In this document: positions 27,691 through 36,153 of the stretch, piece after piece
Numbering within the stretch: position 1 is the first letter of the stretch
Layout: each line of letters starts with the position of its first letter
NCBI RefSeq assembly: GCF_001942495.1
Contig: NZ_MKZS01000001.1
Location: 3,573,656 to 3,637,655, forward strand
Length of the DNA: 64,000 nt
Origin: Moorena bouillonii PNG
GTDB taxonomy: Bacteria > Cyanobacteriota > Cyanobacteriia > Cyanobacteriales > Coleofasciculaceae
Direction: 5' to 3'
Made by a program: the position numbers and the translations under genes
Notes under the pieces: generated by a model
The model's input: the letters and a program-made list of their open reading frames with translations, nothing else
The model's database searches: none
Told to the model about the DNA's origin: nothing

Positions 27691-28092
27691 TTACCCTTTA
27701 GGCAGGGTGAGCTTCAGCATGCCGTTGTGATATTCAGCTTCAACCTGATTTCTGTTAATCTTGGCTGATATTGGAATAACCCGTTTGAATTTCCCATAGC
27801 GTAGTTCCGAGCGTACCATACCTCTTCCTTTAGTCCTAGCTGCTGATTTGCGATCGCCACTGATGCAAACAGAGTCTTCGGTGAGTTCAACATCAAGGTC
27901 TTTGGCTTCCATGCCTGGAATTTCTAGTCTGAGGTAAACGGCTTTAGGAGTTTCTTCGATCTCTGCATAGGGCATAAACGTCATCCCTGGAAATCCTCCC
28001 TCGTCGCTATTCATGAAATGGGTGAGTCGGCGGTTGAGTTCCCGATGCACACTTTCTAGATCTGGCAGATGTTCCGAACGAGTAATAGCCAT
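27691..28092 (-). CDS. Small heat-shock protein Hsp20, short C-terminus
   Basis: 133 aa from ATG 28092. N-terminal helix (SEHLPDLESVHRELNRRLTHFMN), then the alpha-crystallin domain: VYLRLEIPGMEAKDLDVELTEDSVCISGDRK, RSELRYGKFKRVIPI, and NQVEAEYHNGMLKLTLPKG. The chaperone holds unfolding proteins during heat or light stress. The stop falls directly after LTLPKG, so the usual C-terminal extension with the I-x-I motif, which bridges dimers into large oligomers, is missing. The protein may be dimeric or recently truncated. No CIRCE-type inverted repeat is evident upstream. Confidence 0.92.
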   Translation of the reverse strand: MAITRSEHLPDLESVHRELNRRLTHFMNSDEGGFPGMTFMPYAEIEETPKAVYLRLEIPGMEAKDLDVELTEDSVCISGDRKSAARTKGRGMVRSELRYGKFKRVIPISAKINRNQVEAEYHNGMLKLTLPKG

Positions 28093-29456
28093 TATGGTTA
28101 TCTCCAACTATCCAGTTTTTTTAACCTTCACCTCTAATTTCCGCCCAGTTTATTGTTGCCCAACTAGCCACACTCTAGATAGAATAAAATTCCAGACTGG
28201 CAGGAATTGATTCACAGAAAATCTTAGGATGTTTGGAAGCCCCGTCTATGCACAAGCGGGGTGCTGACGTTTGTATCTGATTTTACTGTTTGGGCTGCGG
28301 TGAGCAGATGTTACTCTTTTGAGATCTACTTTTTTGAGATCTATCTATTTTTGAGATCTATCTATTTTTTGAGATCTAATTATGAGTATTTATTTCTAAT
28401 AATCCTATTATAACTAAATCTTATAAAAACTGCTGGACGGTTTGACAAACTTGTTTAATATTTTTAATACTAATTTAATATTTTTAATAATCATAGCCTT
28501 GATGAAACACTCTATCATCGTCTAATTAGCTATTGATGCATCAAGACAGGGCATAAGGAACTTGGGATCAGGGAACTTGGCATGGGTTGGGAATACGCCA
28601 TAAGGAACTTGGGATCAGGGAACTTGGCATGGGTTGGGAATACGCCATAGGGAATACGCTATAGGGAATACGCCAAAAATCCTGTTGATCTCATTAATAT
28701 GAGAAGCGCTCAATGAAGTACTCACAAATTTCCACAAATGCCTAAAATTGCAGATCCTGTCACTTCTCTCTGGCAAAGAAAACTCGAGTAATGTGATGCT
28801 CCAAAAGAGCCGCTGCGCGATTGGCCGTAGGCCACGCTAAAAGCGATTGACCTGCATGTCACGCTACGCGAACGCAACTAGGGTTGAGATTCCCGACTTC
28901 TCCAACCAGCCAGGAATCTTCCCAAACTCATTTCACCAAAGCTTTTAAAACCCTTCAGAATCCAGAAAATCCAGAAAATCCAGAAAATCCTAAGACTCAT
29001 CGGAATCATCCAGGAAAATCGTCCAGGGTAAGCTCATCTAATTTGGTATAAATTGTAACTGAAAAAAAAACAGTCAACCGATTTTCAGTAAAGTTCGGAA
29101 AAATTAAGGTCAAAACCAGTACATTAGTCCTATTGATTCCGATATTTTGGTTTGCTTTGAGCAAGACAAACAGAAGTCGTTGCGTTCTCATAGCGTCGGA
29201 AAAGCAGCATCGCAATTAAGAGCTGATTCGTAACGTAAATCTTAAAAAGTCTGAAAGCCTTGGTATGATTGTCTTTTGGTTATTAAATAGTTCAGTTTTT
29301 TATTGTAGCGCAAGCCTTATCCTACAAGGTTTAGTGCGAATTTACGAATCAGCTAGTCTTTATCGGTTATCATTATAGATACCGATAAACTTCGCCAAAA
29401 GTTAAATAACTGCTTGGCTACTTCTGTTACTGTTTAATTTCATCTAATTCACATTC
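28093..29456. other. 1.36-kb repeat-bearing intergenic region
   Basis: No gene supported. It holds: four copies of a TTTTTGAGATCTATCTA-like unit (28316-28380); a tandem 47-bp duplication starting CATAAGGAACTTGGG (28552-28598 and 28599-28645) followed by three GGGAATACGC units; a small palindromic repeat of the CACGCTACGCGAACGC family (28800-28880); an array of AATCCAGAA (28958-28990); and an inverted repeat TTTATCGG / CCGATAAA just before folE. The 69-aa frame at 29006-29215 has no supporting signal. Confidence 0.5.
29358..29390. promoter_or_regulatory. Palindromic operator candidate (Zur-like) before folE
   Basis: TTTATCGGTTATCATTATA then GATACCGATAAA: outer arms TTTATCGG / CCGATAAA, inner GGTTATC / GATACC. 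It lies about 70 bp before the folE start. A/T-rich TTATC...GATA palindromes resemble cyanobacterial Zur boxes. The assignment is an inference. Confidence 0.4.
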
Positions 29457-30113
29457 ATGACCTTAGGTAAGTTCGAGCCCAACCAGATTGAGAAAATTAA
29501 TCGCAAATTACCAAAACTAAATACCACCCAACAACCTCTCGTTTCTGAAGAAGAGATGCGCCAAGCGGTACGGACTTTACTGTTAGGATTGGGAGAAGAC
29601 CCAGACCGCGAAGGCTTGAAAGATACTCCTAAAAGAGTGGTCAAAGCCTTAAAATTTCTGACTTCTGGCTATAATCAATCTTTAGACGAACTCCTCAACG
29701 GGGCAGTATTTCACGAAAATACCAATGAAATGGTCTTAGTTCGGGACATTGATCTATTTAGCTCCTGCGAACACCATATCTTACCTATTCTCGGTCACGC
29801 TCACGTCGCTTATATTCCCGACGGTAAGGTAATCGGACTGTCAAAAATTGCTCGTATTTGTGAAATGTACGGACGACGTTTGCAGGTACAGGAAAGATTA
29901 ACTGCCCAAATTGCCGATGCCCTTCAAGGATTATTAAAACCAAAAGGGGTGGCGGTAGTAGTGGAAGCAAGCCATATGTGTATGGTAATGCGAGGAGTCC
30001 AAAAACCTGGTTCTTGGACTGCCACTAGTGCCGTTAGAGGTGTATTTGCAAATGATCCAAAAACCCGTCAGGAGTTTATGAGTTTAATTCACCACAACCC
30101 TTCAATGCATTAA
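29457..30113 (+). CDS. folE: GTP cyclohydrolase I (FolE)
   Basis: 218 aa. Zinc-binding and active-site residues are visible: Cys and two His in [20 protein letters not shown] and the second Cys in [40 protein letters not shown] is the substrate-contact region. It converts GTP to dihydroneopterin triphosphate, first step of folate and pterin synthesis. The enzyme is zinc-dependent. Its place beside a COG0523-like P-loop protein matches the recurring folE-COG0523 pairing under zinc starvation. It has its own terminator (30134-30167), so the next genes use another promoter. Confidence 0.95.
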   Translation: MTLGKFEPNQIEKINRKLPKLNTTQQPLVSEEEMRQAVRTLLLGLGEDPDREGLKDTPKRVVKALKFLTSGYNQSLDELLNGAVFHENTNEMVLVRDIDLFSSCEHHILPILGHAHVAYIPDGKVIGLSKIARICEMYGRRLQVQERLTAQIADALQGLLKPKGVAVVVEASHMCMVMRGVQKPGSWTATSAVRGVFANDPKTRQEFMSLIHHNPSMH

Positions 30114-30133
30114 TTAATTCGCGTGGCACCATG

Positions 30134-30167
30134 AGAGATGGGTATAAAGCTCATCTCTTTTTTTTTT
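30134..30167 (+). terminator. Rho-independent terminator after folE
   Basis: AGAGATG / CATCTCT stem (30134-30158, 11-nt loop) followed by ten T. It separates folE from the next gene. Confidence 0.75.
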
Positions 30168-30173
30168 GATACA

Positions 30174-30187
30174 ATGATTATCGTCAT
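30174..30187. promoter_or_regulatory. Zur-like palindrome upstream of the COG0523-like gene
   Basis: ATGATTATCGTCAT: ATGA/TCAT arms around TTATCG, close to the TGATAATNATTATCA pattern of Zur/Fur boxes. It lies 15 bp before the start codon, directly behind the folE terminator, where repressor binding would block transcription or its start. Confidence 0.4.
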
Positions 30188-30202
30188 CAAAAAAAACTGC
30201 TT

Positions 30203-30955
30203 ATGATTATTGCTGTCGCCAGTCCGACCGGTGGCGGGAAAACCCACTGGATTGGTCAACAAATAGCCCAAACCAATAAACCTGTAGGTTATTTCAGTCC
30301 TCAAACCGATTCCATACCCATTGATGCAATATATCTCCAAAGTGAATACCCTCAACTAAAACTTTATCAGACAGGGCAAGAAGCGGAATTACACAAAACC
30401 ATTACTTATCTAGAGATTCCCTGGTATTTGGATTTAGCAGGAATTGAACCTTTACTGCAAACTTTTAACGCCCATCGAGTAGCCATAATCCCCGGCGATA
30501 CAGATAGTACAGAGTTAAATTCTTGGGCGGATGAAGTTATTCCAGGAAATAACATCACTAAGCCAACCACAGCTTTGCAGATTCATCGGGGGATTTTGAC
30601 GGGGGAAATTTTAGATTTTGATAGTTTAGCTACTTTTTGGCTGGAACTTACTCAAGGTGCTTACGGTGAGGTAGTTCGGGTAAAAGGAATTTTCGACCTA
30701 GTGGATGGACAAATTTATTATGGTGACTTCATACTAGGGGAATCCGAATTAGCATTTAAACCTTTAAAATTACCCCGTTGGTTAAATGGTAAACCAGATC
30801 GTTTTAGTGGTTTTGAAATAGTAGGTAGTAATTTATATCAAGCTGAAATTGCTCAAACTGTCCGAGATTGCTGTCTTCCCGAATCGGCAATTAATTATTA
30901 CCAACAACAAGTAAAAGAGTCTTTAGAAAGTGAACCAGAGGTAGAAGTGGTATGA
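30203..30955 (+). CDS. COG0523/CobW-like P-loop protein, degenerate
   Basis: 250 aa. The N-terminus IIAVASPTGGGKTHWIGQQI is a P-loop (GGGKT), but the position normally Gly/Ala is Ser. The usual COG0523 metal motif (CxCC) is absent, and no clear ExxG Walker-B segment is seen. The C-terminal part (GAYGEVVRVKGIFDLVDGQIYYGDF) matches the CobW C-terminal style. COG0523 GTPases act as metal chaperones; the one in the zinc-stress unit of Bacillus delivers zinc to FolE. Here the lost CxCC argues against a standard metallochaperone. It overlaps the next gene by 4 bp (ATGA), so they are translationally coupled. Confidence 0.6.
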   Translation: MIIAVASPTGGGKTHWIGQQIAQTNKPVGYFSPQTDSIPIDAIYLQSEYPQLKLYQTGQEAELHKTITYLEIPWYLDLAGIEPLLQTFNAHRVAIIPGDTDSTELNSWADEVIPGNNITKPTTALQIHRGILTGEILDFDSLATFWLELTQGAYGEVVRVKGIFDLVDGQIYYGDFILGESELAFKPLKLPRWLNGKPDRFSGFEIVGSNLYQAEIAQTVRDCCLPESAINYYQQQVKESLESEPEVEVV

Positions 30956-31767
30956 AAATAGCAGTGATATCTTGTATCCATGGTAATTATGCAGCTTTAG
31001 ATGCAGTTTTACTGGATATTGACGAACAAAAAGCAGAAAAGATTTATTGTCTGGGGGATTTAGTGGGTTATGGTCCCTATCCTAATGCCGTGGTGGAACA
31101 AATTCGTTCTTTAGATATTCCCACTGTACAGGGTTGTTGGGATGAAGATATTGTAGAAGGACTAAATGCTTGTGAATGTAGTTATCCTTCCCTGTTGGCG
31201 GAAAAAAGAGGTAAAATCGCCCACGAATGGACAAATAAGCACGTCAATCCCGAAGTTAGGGAATATTTATCCCAACTACCCCATACCTACAAAGAAGATA
31301 ATCTCTGTTTCGTACATGGTAGTCCTAATAGCAACCACGAATATTTGTTACCCGAAATGGATGCTTTCACTGCTTTAGAAAGAGTTCTCTCCAGCGATGC
31401 AGATATATTATTTTGCGGACATACCCACTTTCCCTATGTCCGCACCCTAGATTCTGGACAATTACAGATTAAAGTTCGTCAACCCAGTAGAAACGAACAA
31501 CCAACCATAAGTTTTAATAGTCCCCTGAAGCGAATTATCAATGTCGGTTCGGTAGGCGAACCCCGTCATGGTCGTCCCAATGCTACCTATGTTATCTATG
31601 ACACGGAAACACAAGCAGTAGACTTGCGGGAAGTGGAGTATGACTATCAAACAACCTGCGCTGCCATCTTAGATGCTGGTTTACCACCGATTTTCGCTTG
31701 GCGTTTGGCTAGAGGTTTGGAATTTGCCGAAAAAGCCGACGATCCGACTCATGTGTGTGAGAGGTAA
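30952..31767 (+). CDS. Metallophosphatase-fold protein with Cys-substituted motif
   Basis: 271 aa. Calcineurin-like phosphoesterase motifs: ISCIHGNYAAL (normally SDIHGN; the Asp ligand is Cys), GDLVGYGP intact, GCWDED (normally GNHD), CFVHGSP and CGHTHFPY intact, and INVGSVGEPR near the end. The substituted residues, both Cys, are metal ligands or catalytic, so the metal site may prefer zinc or a thiolate. Length and the GSVGEPR motif match the YfcE/MJ0936-like or Ap4A-hydrolase-like branch. It is translationally coupled to the COG0523-like gene and followed 33 bp later by a second, more degenerate copy. Confidence 0.8.
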   Translation: MKIAVISCIHGNYAALDAVLLDIDEQKAEKIYCLGDLVGYGPYPNAVVEQIRSLDIPTVQGCWDEDIVEGLNACECSYPSLLAEKRGKIAHEWTNKHVNPEVREYLSQLPHTYKEDNLCFVHGSPNSNHEYLLPEMDAFTALERVLSSDADILFCGHTHFPYVRTLDSGQLQIKVRQPSRNEQPTISFNSPLKRIINVGSVGEPRHGRPNATYVIYDTETQAVDLREVEYDYQTTCAAILDAGLPPIFAWRLARGLEFAEKADDPTHVCER

Positions 31768-31800
31768 ATTAAATTACTTAAATATTTAAATTGAAAATCA

Positions 31801-32523
31801 ATGTGGGCAATTTTAAGCGGAATTGAAGGAAATATCGCAGCTTACGAAGCAGTGTTGGCAGATATCAAACGCCAGCGCGTTAAGGTGGAAGCATTGTATA
31901 TTCTGGGCGATATCGTAGCAGCTAACCAAGATAGCGAACAAGTAATTAAACGAATTCAGAATCCTTTACCTGGAGAATTAGAACCCCAAGTATGCGTCGG
32001 CTGGTGGGAAGAACAATGCTTTGCTTTACACGGTTTGGGTTCGACAGCAGAACCGACAGAATTAATCGAGCGCTTTGGTAAAGAAACCGCTAAACTTCTT
32101 TGGGATTCGGTATCTCGCGAAACCGTACAGTGGTTACGCAACTGTCATTTTGGCTTCTTTGAATTCGATTGTTTGTTAATTCACGGTAGCACTGTTAGCG
32201 TCAGCGATGAGTTAACCCCCGAAACCCTACCCTGGGAAATGCTAGACCGCTTGCAAAGAGTCCAGGCAAATCATCTCTTTTGTGGTCGTTCGGGTCAAGT
32301 ATTTGAATATCAACTACAAGGAGGTTCGGTAAATAGTTCGGTGATGACTTTAGATCGCCAGCAACCCGTGCAAACTATTACTGCACCCAAAAGAAGAGTT
32401 GTTGGTGTAGGAAATGTAGGCAAAGAACCAGGAAAGGCTACTTATACGCTTTATAGTCCAAATACCGATTTTCTAGAGTTTAAAACAGTTTTCTATGGCA
32501 ATAAAAAGGGATATGGTAATTAG
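31801..32523 (+). CDS. Inactive metallophosphatase-fold paralogue
   Basis: 240 aa. Aligns with the preceding gene, but nearly all metal ligands are lost: ILSGIEGNIAAY replaces SDIHGN, CVGWWEEQ replaces GNHD/E, IHGST is kept in part, and CGRSGQ replaces GHTH. GDIV keeps one Asp. It has VGVGNVGKEPGKATY in place of INVGSVGEPRHGRP. The regular pattern and full length indicate selection on a non-enzymatic role, perhaps as partner of the active-like copy; this is inference. Last gene of the coupled group. Confidence 0.7.
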   Translation: MWAILSGIEGNIAAYEAVLADIKRQRVKVEALYILGDIVAANQDSEQVIKRIQNPLPGELEPQVCVGWWEEQCFALHGLGSTAEPTELIERFGKETAKLLWDSVSRETVQWLRNCHFGFFEFDCLLIHGSTVSVSDELTPETLPWEMLDRLQRVQANHLFCGRSGQVFEYQLQGGSVNSSVMTLDRQQPVQTITAPKRRVVGVGNVGKEPGKATYTLYSPNTDFLEFKTVFYGNKKGYGN

Positions 32524-33063
32524 TTTCAGGTTGCTAAAGGTATGGCTAAGTGCATGCAACAGGTAGTCAGAGACAACTTTCTGGAAAAGGCTTTGCTGAT
32601 TTTGGGTATGCTTTCGCCCCCCTAAATCCCCTAGCGAGGTATTTAGGGGGCTGTAATAAAATCAGATAATCGCGCATTCATTCCTTAATTCAGCTTTCCG
32701 GCAAAATTCCTCCCACATCTCAATACGTAGTATGAGTGCTTAAAGTTACCGTAAGATAGTGGAGCTTTTATGGTTAGTCGGTTATGCGCAAAAGGGTTAA
32801 ATCTTTTGTAATAAAGCTCCACTATCTAAGGTTTCGTCTCCAGGGAGGAATTTTGCACAGAGTCTTTCGGGAGTGGGAGACGAGCTATAAAACTTCTGAG
32901 CAATTCTGAGTAAGTCATTCCTCTTCTGTCGGCCTCTTCCTGTAACTGCTTTTTTTCAAATTCGGTAACTCTAACTACAAGCTTTTTACTTTTCATTACG
33001 GGTTGACTTTTGTCGCCACGACTGCTAGATTAATAATAGGTCGAGAAACAGGAATTGACAACA
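32524..33063. other. Intergenic region with a MITE-like repeat and a tnpB left end
   Basis: 540 bp. The interval 32590-32702 is a copy of a repeat with a CCCCCCTAAATCC...TTTAGGGGGC hairpin and the conserved tail ATAATCGCGCATTCATTCCT; the other copy is at 36407-36554. A long inverted repeat AGATAGTGGAGCTTTTATGG / TAAAGCTCCACTATCT (32753-32826) follows. From about 32850 on it is the left flank of the tnpB element. Confidence 0.5.
32590..32702. repeat. MITE-like repeat, copy A
   Basis: GGCTTTGCTGATTTTGGGTA start, CCCCCCTAAAT...ATTTAGGGGGC hairpin, AATCGCGCATTCATTCCT tail ending AATTCAGC. Near-identical tail and centre to 36407-36554. Degenerate inverted ends (TTGCTGATT / AATTCAG). Confidence 0.65.
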
Positions 33064-34324
33064 ATGAGAACAGCGTATCAATATCGGTTAAGGCTATCAA
33101 AATCACAGGAAGCAGAAATAGAAAGATGGCTTGATATGCTGCGACACCAATACAACTATCTATTGGCTGACAGATTTAACTGGGCCATATGAGCAAAATC
33201 GCTGTTCTATCAACTCCTGCCCTTTGATCTGCCACTTACCAGAGTTAAGAAACAACCCTGATTACTTTTCTCAAAAGAGAACTCTGCCTCAGTTAAAGAA
33301 AGATAGGCACTGGTACAAAACTATCCATGCTAATGTCTTACAAGATTGCGTTAAAAGGGTAGACCTGGCATTTAAAAGGTACCTGAAAGGCGATTGTAAT
33401 GGGAAGAAGAGCGGTAGACCTAGATTTAAAGGCAAGAACAGGTACAAATCCTTAACTTTTTCCGCTTTCTCGAAAAATCCTATCCAAGGAAACAAGTTGA
33501 ATCTACCTAAGTTTGGATGGGTCAAGATGGTTTATCATCGACCTATTCCAGACGGTTTTAAAATCAAAACTGCTACAGTCACACGTAAAGCCGATGGGTA
33601 TTATGTGACCTTGTCGCTACAGGACGATACTGTTCCTAGTGTGATTCCCATAGAACAAGTATCAAACCCTATTGGGATAGACATGGGTCTCAAATCATTT
33701 TTGATCAAGTCCGATGGAACAGAGGTTCCTATCCCCCAGTATTATCGGAAAGCTCAAAAACGACTAAAGAGGATCCAAAAAACTGTCAGCAGATCTAAAA
33801 AAGGTAGTAACAATAGAAAAAAAATTGTCACTAAATTAGGGAAAGCTCACAAAAAGGTTGCTGACACTCGAAAAGATTTTCATTTTAAAACTGCGAAGGG
33901 TTTACTAGATAGTCATGTTCGCGTAGCGTCGCCTTCGGCGAATCTAATTGCTCACGAAAAGTTAAATATCAAAGGTTTGGCCAGAACTAAGATGGCTAAA
34001 TCCATTTTTGACGCTGGTTGGGGTCAATTTCTGTCAATTCTATCAAGCAAAGCTGAAAATGCTGGTTTGATCACGAAGGCAGTAAATCCCAAAAATACCA
34101 GTCAAAACTGTTCCAGTTGTGGGACAAAAGTACCTAAAAAACTAAAAGATCGCATCCATTCTTGTCCTCACTGTGGATACACAGAAGACCGTGATGTGAA
34201 TGCGGCAATCAACATATTGAAGTTGGCGGTGGGGCATCCCGTCGGAAATAAAGCTTCCCGAGTATCCGAGCCGATAGGTGGAGTTGGGAAGAAGCCTATA
34301 CTGAACCTGCAAAGGTCAGTGTAG
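33064..34324 (+). pseudogene. tnpB: IS200/IS605-type tnpB with N-terminal frameshift
   Basis: The true start is ATG 33064 ([20 protein letters not shown]), but this frame stops at TGA after 43 codons (GGCCATATGA, about 33183-33192). The rest is in the next frame to 34324. Catalytic RuvC residues remain: Asp in [12 protein letters not shown], Glu in [12 protein letters not shown], Asp in [12 protein letters not shown]; zinc-finger cysteines CSSCG and CPHCG. An extra 8 residues (VRVASPSA), coded by a GTTCGCGTAGCG-type palindromic repeat, sit between SH and NLIAHE. The 3' end forms a CCTATACTGA...TCAGTGTAGG hairpin, the usual omega-RNA/right end. TnpB is an RNA-guided nuclease; this copy is probably dead. 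Confidence 0.85.
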
Positions 34325-34376
34325 GAGTATGTCACCAACGCCCAAACGTCGCTGATAATTGCTATAGTAAAAAATA

Positions 34377-35201
34377 TTAGTGCTTAATTGGTGACGGCTT
34401 AGCAGCTACCTTGATTTTGAATTTTGAAATCAGCCATGAGAGCAACCAAGGCATGTGACGTTTGATCAGGACAATCAGCTTGGCATAGTTTGTTATTACC
34501 TGTTCCCGTTGTCGTCGGGAAATAGCTTTAACAATTTGTTTGGCAGTTTGATCAGCAGAAATCAGAAGCCTGGGGGAAATAGGATCCTGCCAGTCTGAAT
34601 GCCAAATGCCCTGATTGTCTAGCTGACGAATTTCAGTAGCAACGTACCCTGGACAAATGTGTGTGACCGACACTCCATGGGGAGCCAACTCTTGAGACAA
34701 CGACTCACACAAAGCCCGCATCGCAAATTTACTCATACTATAGGGAGAATCGCCACTCAAGGCAAGGTAACTTTTTACGCTACTAATAATGACCAGTCTT
34801 CCTTTAGTTTTCTTGAGGTCATCTAAGGTCGCGTAGATGGTACTCAGTACCCCAAAAACATTGGTTTCCCACAGACGTCGATAGTCATTCACCCTGAGGT
34901 TTTCCAAATTACCCTTCAAAGACCAGCCAGCATTAGCAACAACGATATCAATTTTGCCGAAGTTACTACGGGCAAAGGTTGCCGCTTGATCAAGCTCACC
35001 ATCCTTCGTCACATCACAGGGGATAGCAAGTACACGTTGACCATTAGGATCAATTTGTGAAGCTATGGTTTCTAATCGTTCTGCTCGCCGAGCTAGGAGT
35101 ACCACATTGGCTCCTTCACGGGCTAATTCTTGAGCAACAGCTGCTCCAATGCCAGAAGAAGCTCCTGTGATTAGTGCCACTTGATCCTTAAAGTTGCTCA
35201 T
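34377..35201 (-). CDS. Short-chain dehydrogenase/reductase
   Basis: 274 aa Rossmann protein. Cofactor loop ITGASSGIGAAVAQEL, NAG motif VVANAGWS, catalytic Ser in VIISSVKSYLAL and Tyr/Lys in SPYSMSKFAM. After the Gly-rich strand, LLARRAERL favours NADPH. The C-terminus (VLIKRHMPWLLSWLISKF) is hydrophobic-basic and may touch the membrane, as in SDRs acting on lipids. Substrate not deducible. A single-gene unit. Confidence 0.88.
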   Translation of the reverse strand: MSNFKDQVALITGASSGIGAAVAQELAREGANVVLLARRAERLETIASQIDPNGQRVLAIPCDVTKDGELDQAATFARSNFGKIDIVVANAGWSLKGNLENLRVNDYRRLWETNVFGVLSTIYATLDDLKKTKGRLVIISSVKSYLALSGDSPYSMSKFAMRALCESLSQELAPHGVSVTHICPGYVATEIRQLDNQGIWHSDWQDPISPRLLISADQTAKQIVKAISRRQREQVITNYAKLIVLIKRHMPWLLSWLISKFKIKVAAKPSPIKH

Positions 35202-35733
<532 letters not shown>

Positions 35734-35948
35734 GGTTTATGCTTAAAAGGTGTTAAAAGGTTAAACCTTTTATCCTGTGCCCTAATCTCAAGAAGCCTAC
35801 AAAGCTTTTGTTATAGCAGTCGCCAGGGCAGTTAGGACATGACAAAAGTCTCAAACCTAAGTAAGCGCAAGAGTTTGACTTCTGACTTCTGACTTCTGAC
35901 TTCTGACTTCTGCTATAACTTGCACAGGAGCAATTGTTCCAAATTTCC
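35734..35948. other. Spacer with a dispersed repeat before the Y-RNA candidates
   Basis: Contains repeat copy 2 (35812-35917). The Y-RNA-1 promoter should be within or just after it. AACTTGCACAGGAGCAATTG (35917-35936) precedes the RNA. Confidence 0.35.
35812..35917 (+). repeat. Dispersed 107-bp-type repeat, copy 2
   Basis: Same as 5061-5167: TATAGCAG start, GGACATGACAAAAGTCTCAA core, five ACTTCTGAC units, CTGCTATA end. Confidence 0.75.
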
Positions 35949-36095
35949 CCCCGCGCCCTAACCGCTGAAGCTTACATACTACCGAATGCGAATCGGAAGG
36001 TTATAGGTTCGAATCCTATCAGCGGCGCTATTTGCCGCTGTAGCTCAAATGGATAGAGCATCATTTTATTAAAAGCTTTACTGACTTGCGCGGGG
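35949..36095 (+). ncRNA. Y-RNA-like RNA 1 with a permuted tRNA-like module
   Basis: Outer stem CCCCGCGC (35949-35956) / GCGCGGGG (36088-36095). Internal loop CCTAACC / GACTT. Inner stem GCTGAAGC (35964-35971) / GCTTTACT (36075-36082, imperfect). Inside lies a CCGA-ATGCGAA-TCGG hairpin (35982-35996), then tRNA parts in permuted order: T-arm ATAGG-TTCGAAT-CCTAT (36003-36019), acceptor-like hairpin CAGCGGC-GCTATTT-GCCGCTG (36020-36040), TA, and D-arm GCTC-AAATGGATA-GAGC (36043-36059). Known bacterial YrlA Y RNAs bind Ro60 through a stem and carry a tRNA-like module. Next to a Ro60-like gene, this is the best reading. Confidence 0.7.
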
Positions 36096-36153
36096 ACCCT
36101 AATTCTAGTGGTTTTCACTGCCATAACTAAACAATTTAAAAATTAACTGAGTC

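Noticed and set aside
29006..29215. 69-aa minus-strand frame
   Set aside because: No ribosome site or recognisable content in a repeat-rich spacer.
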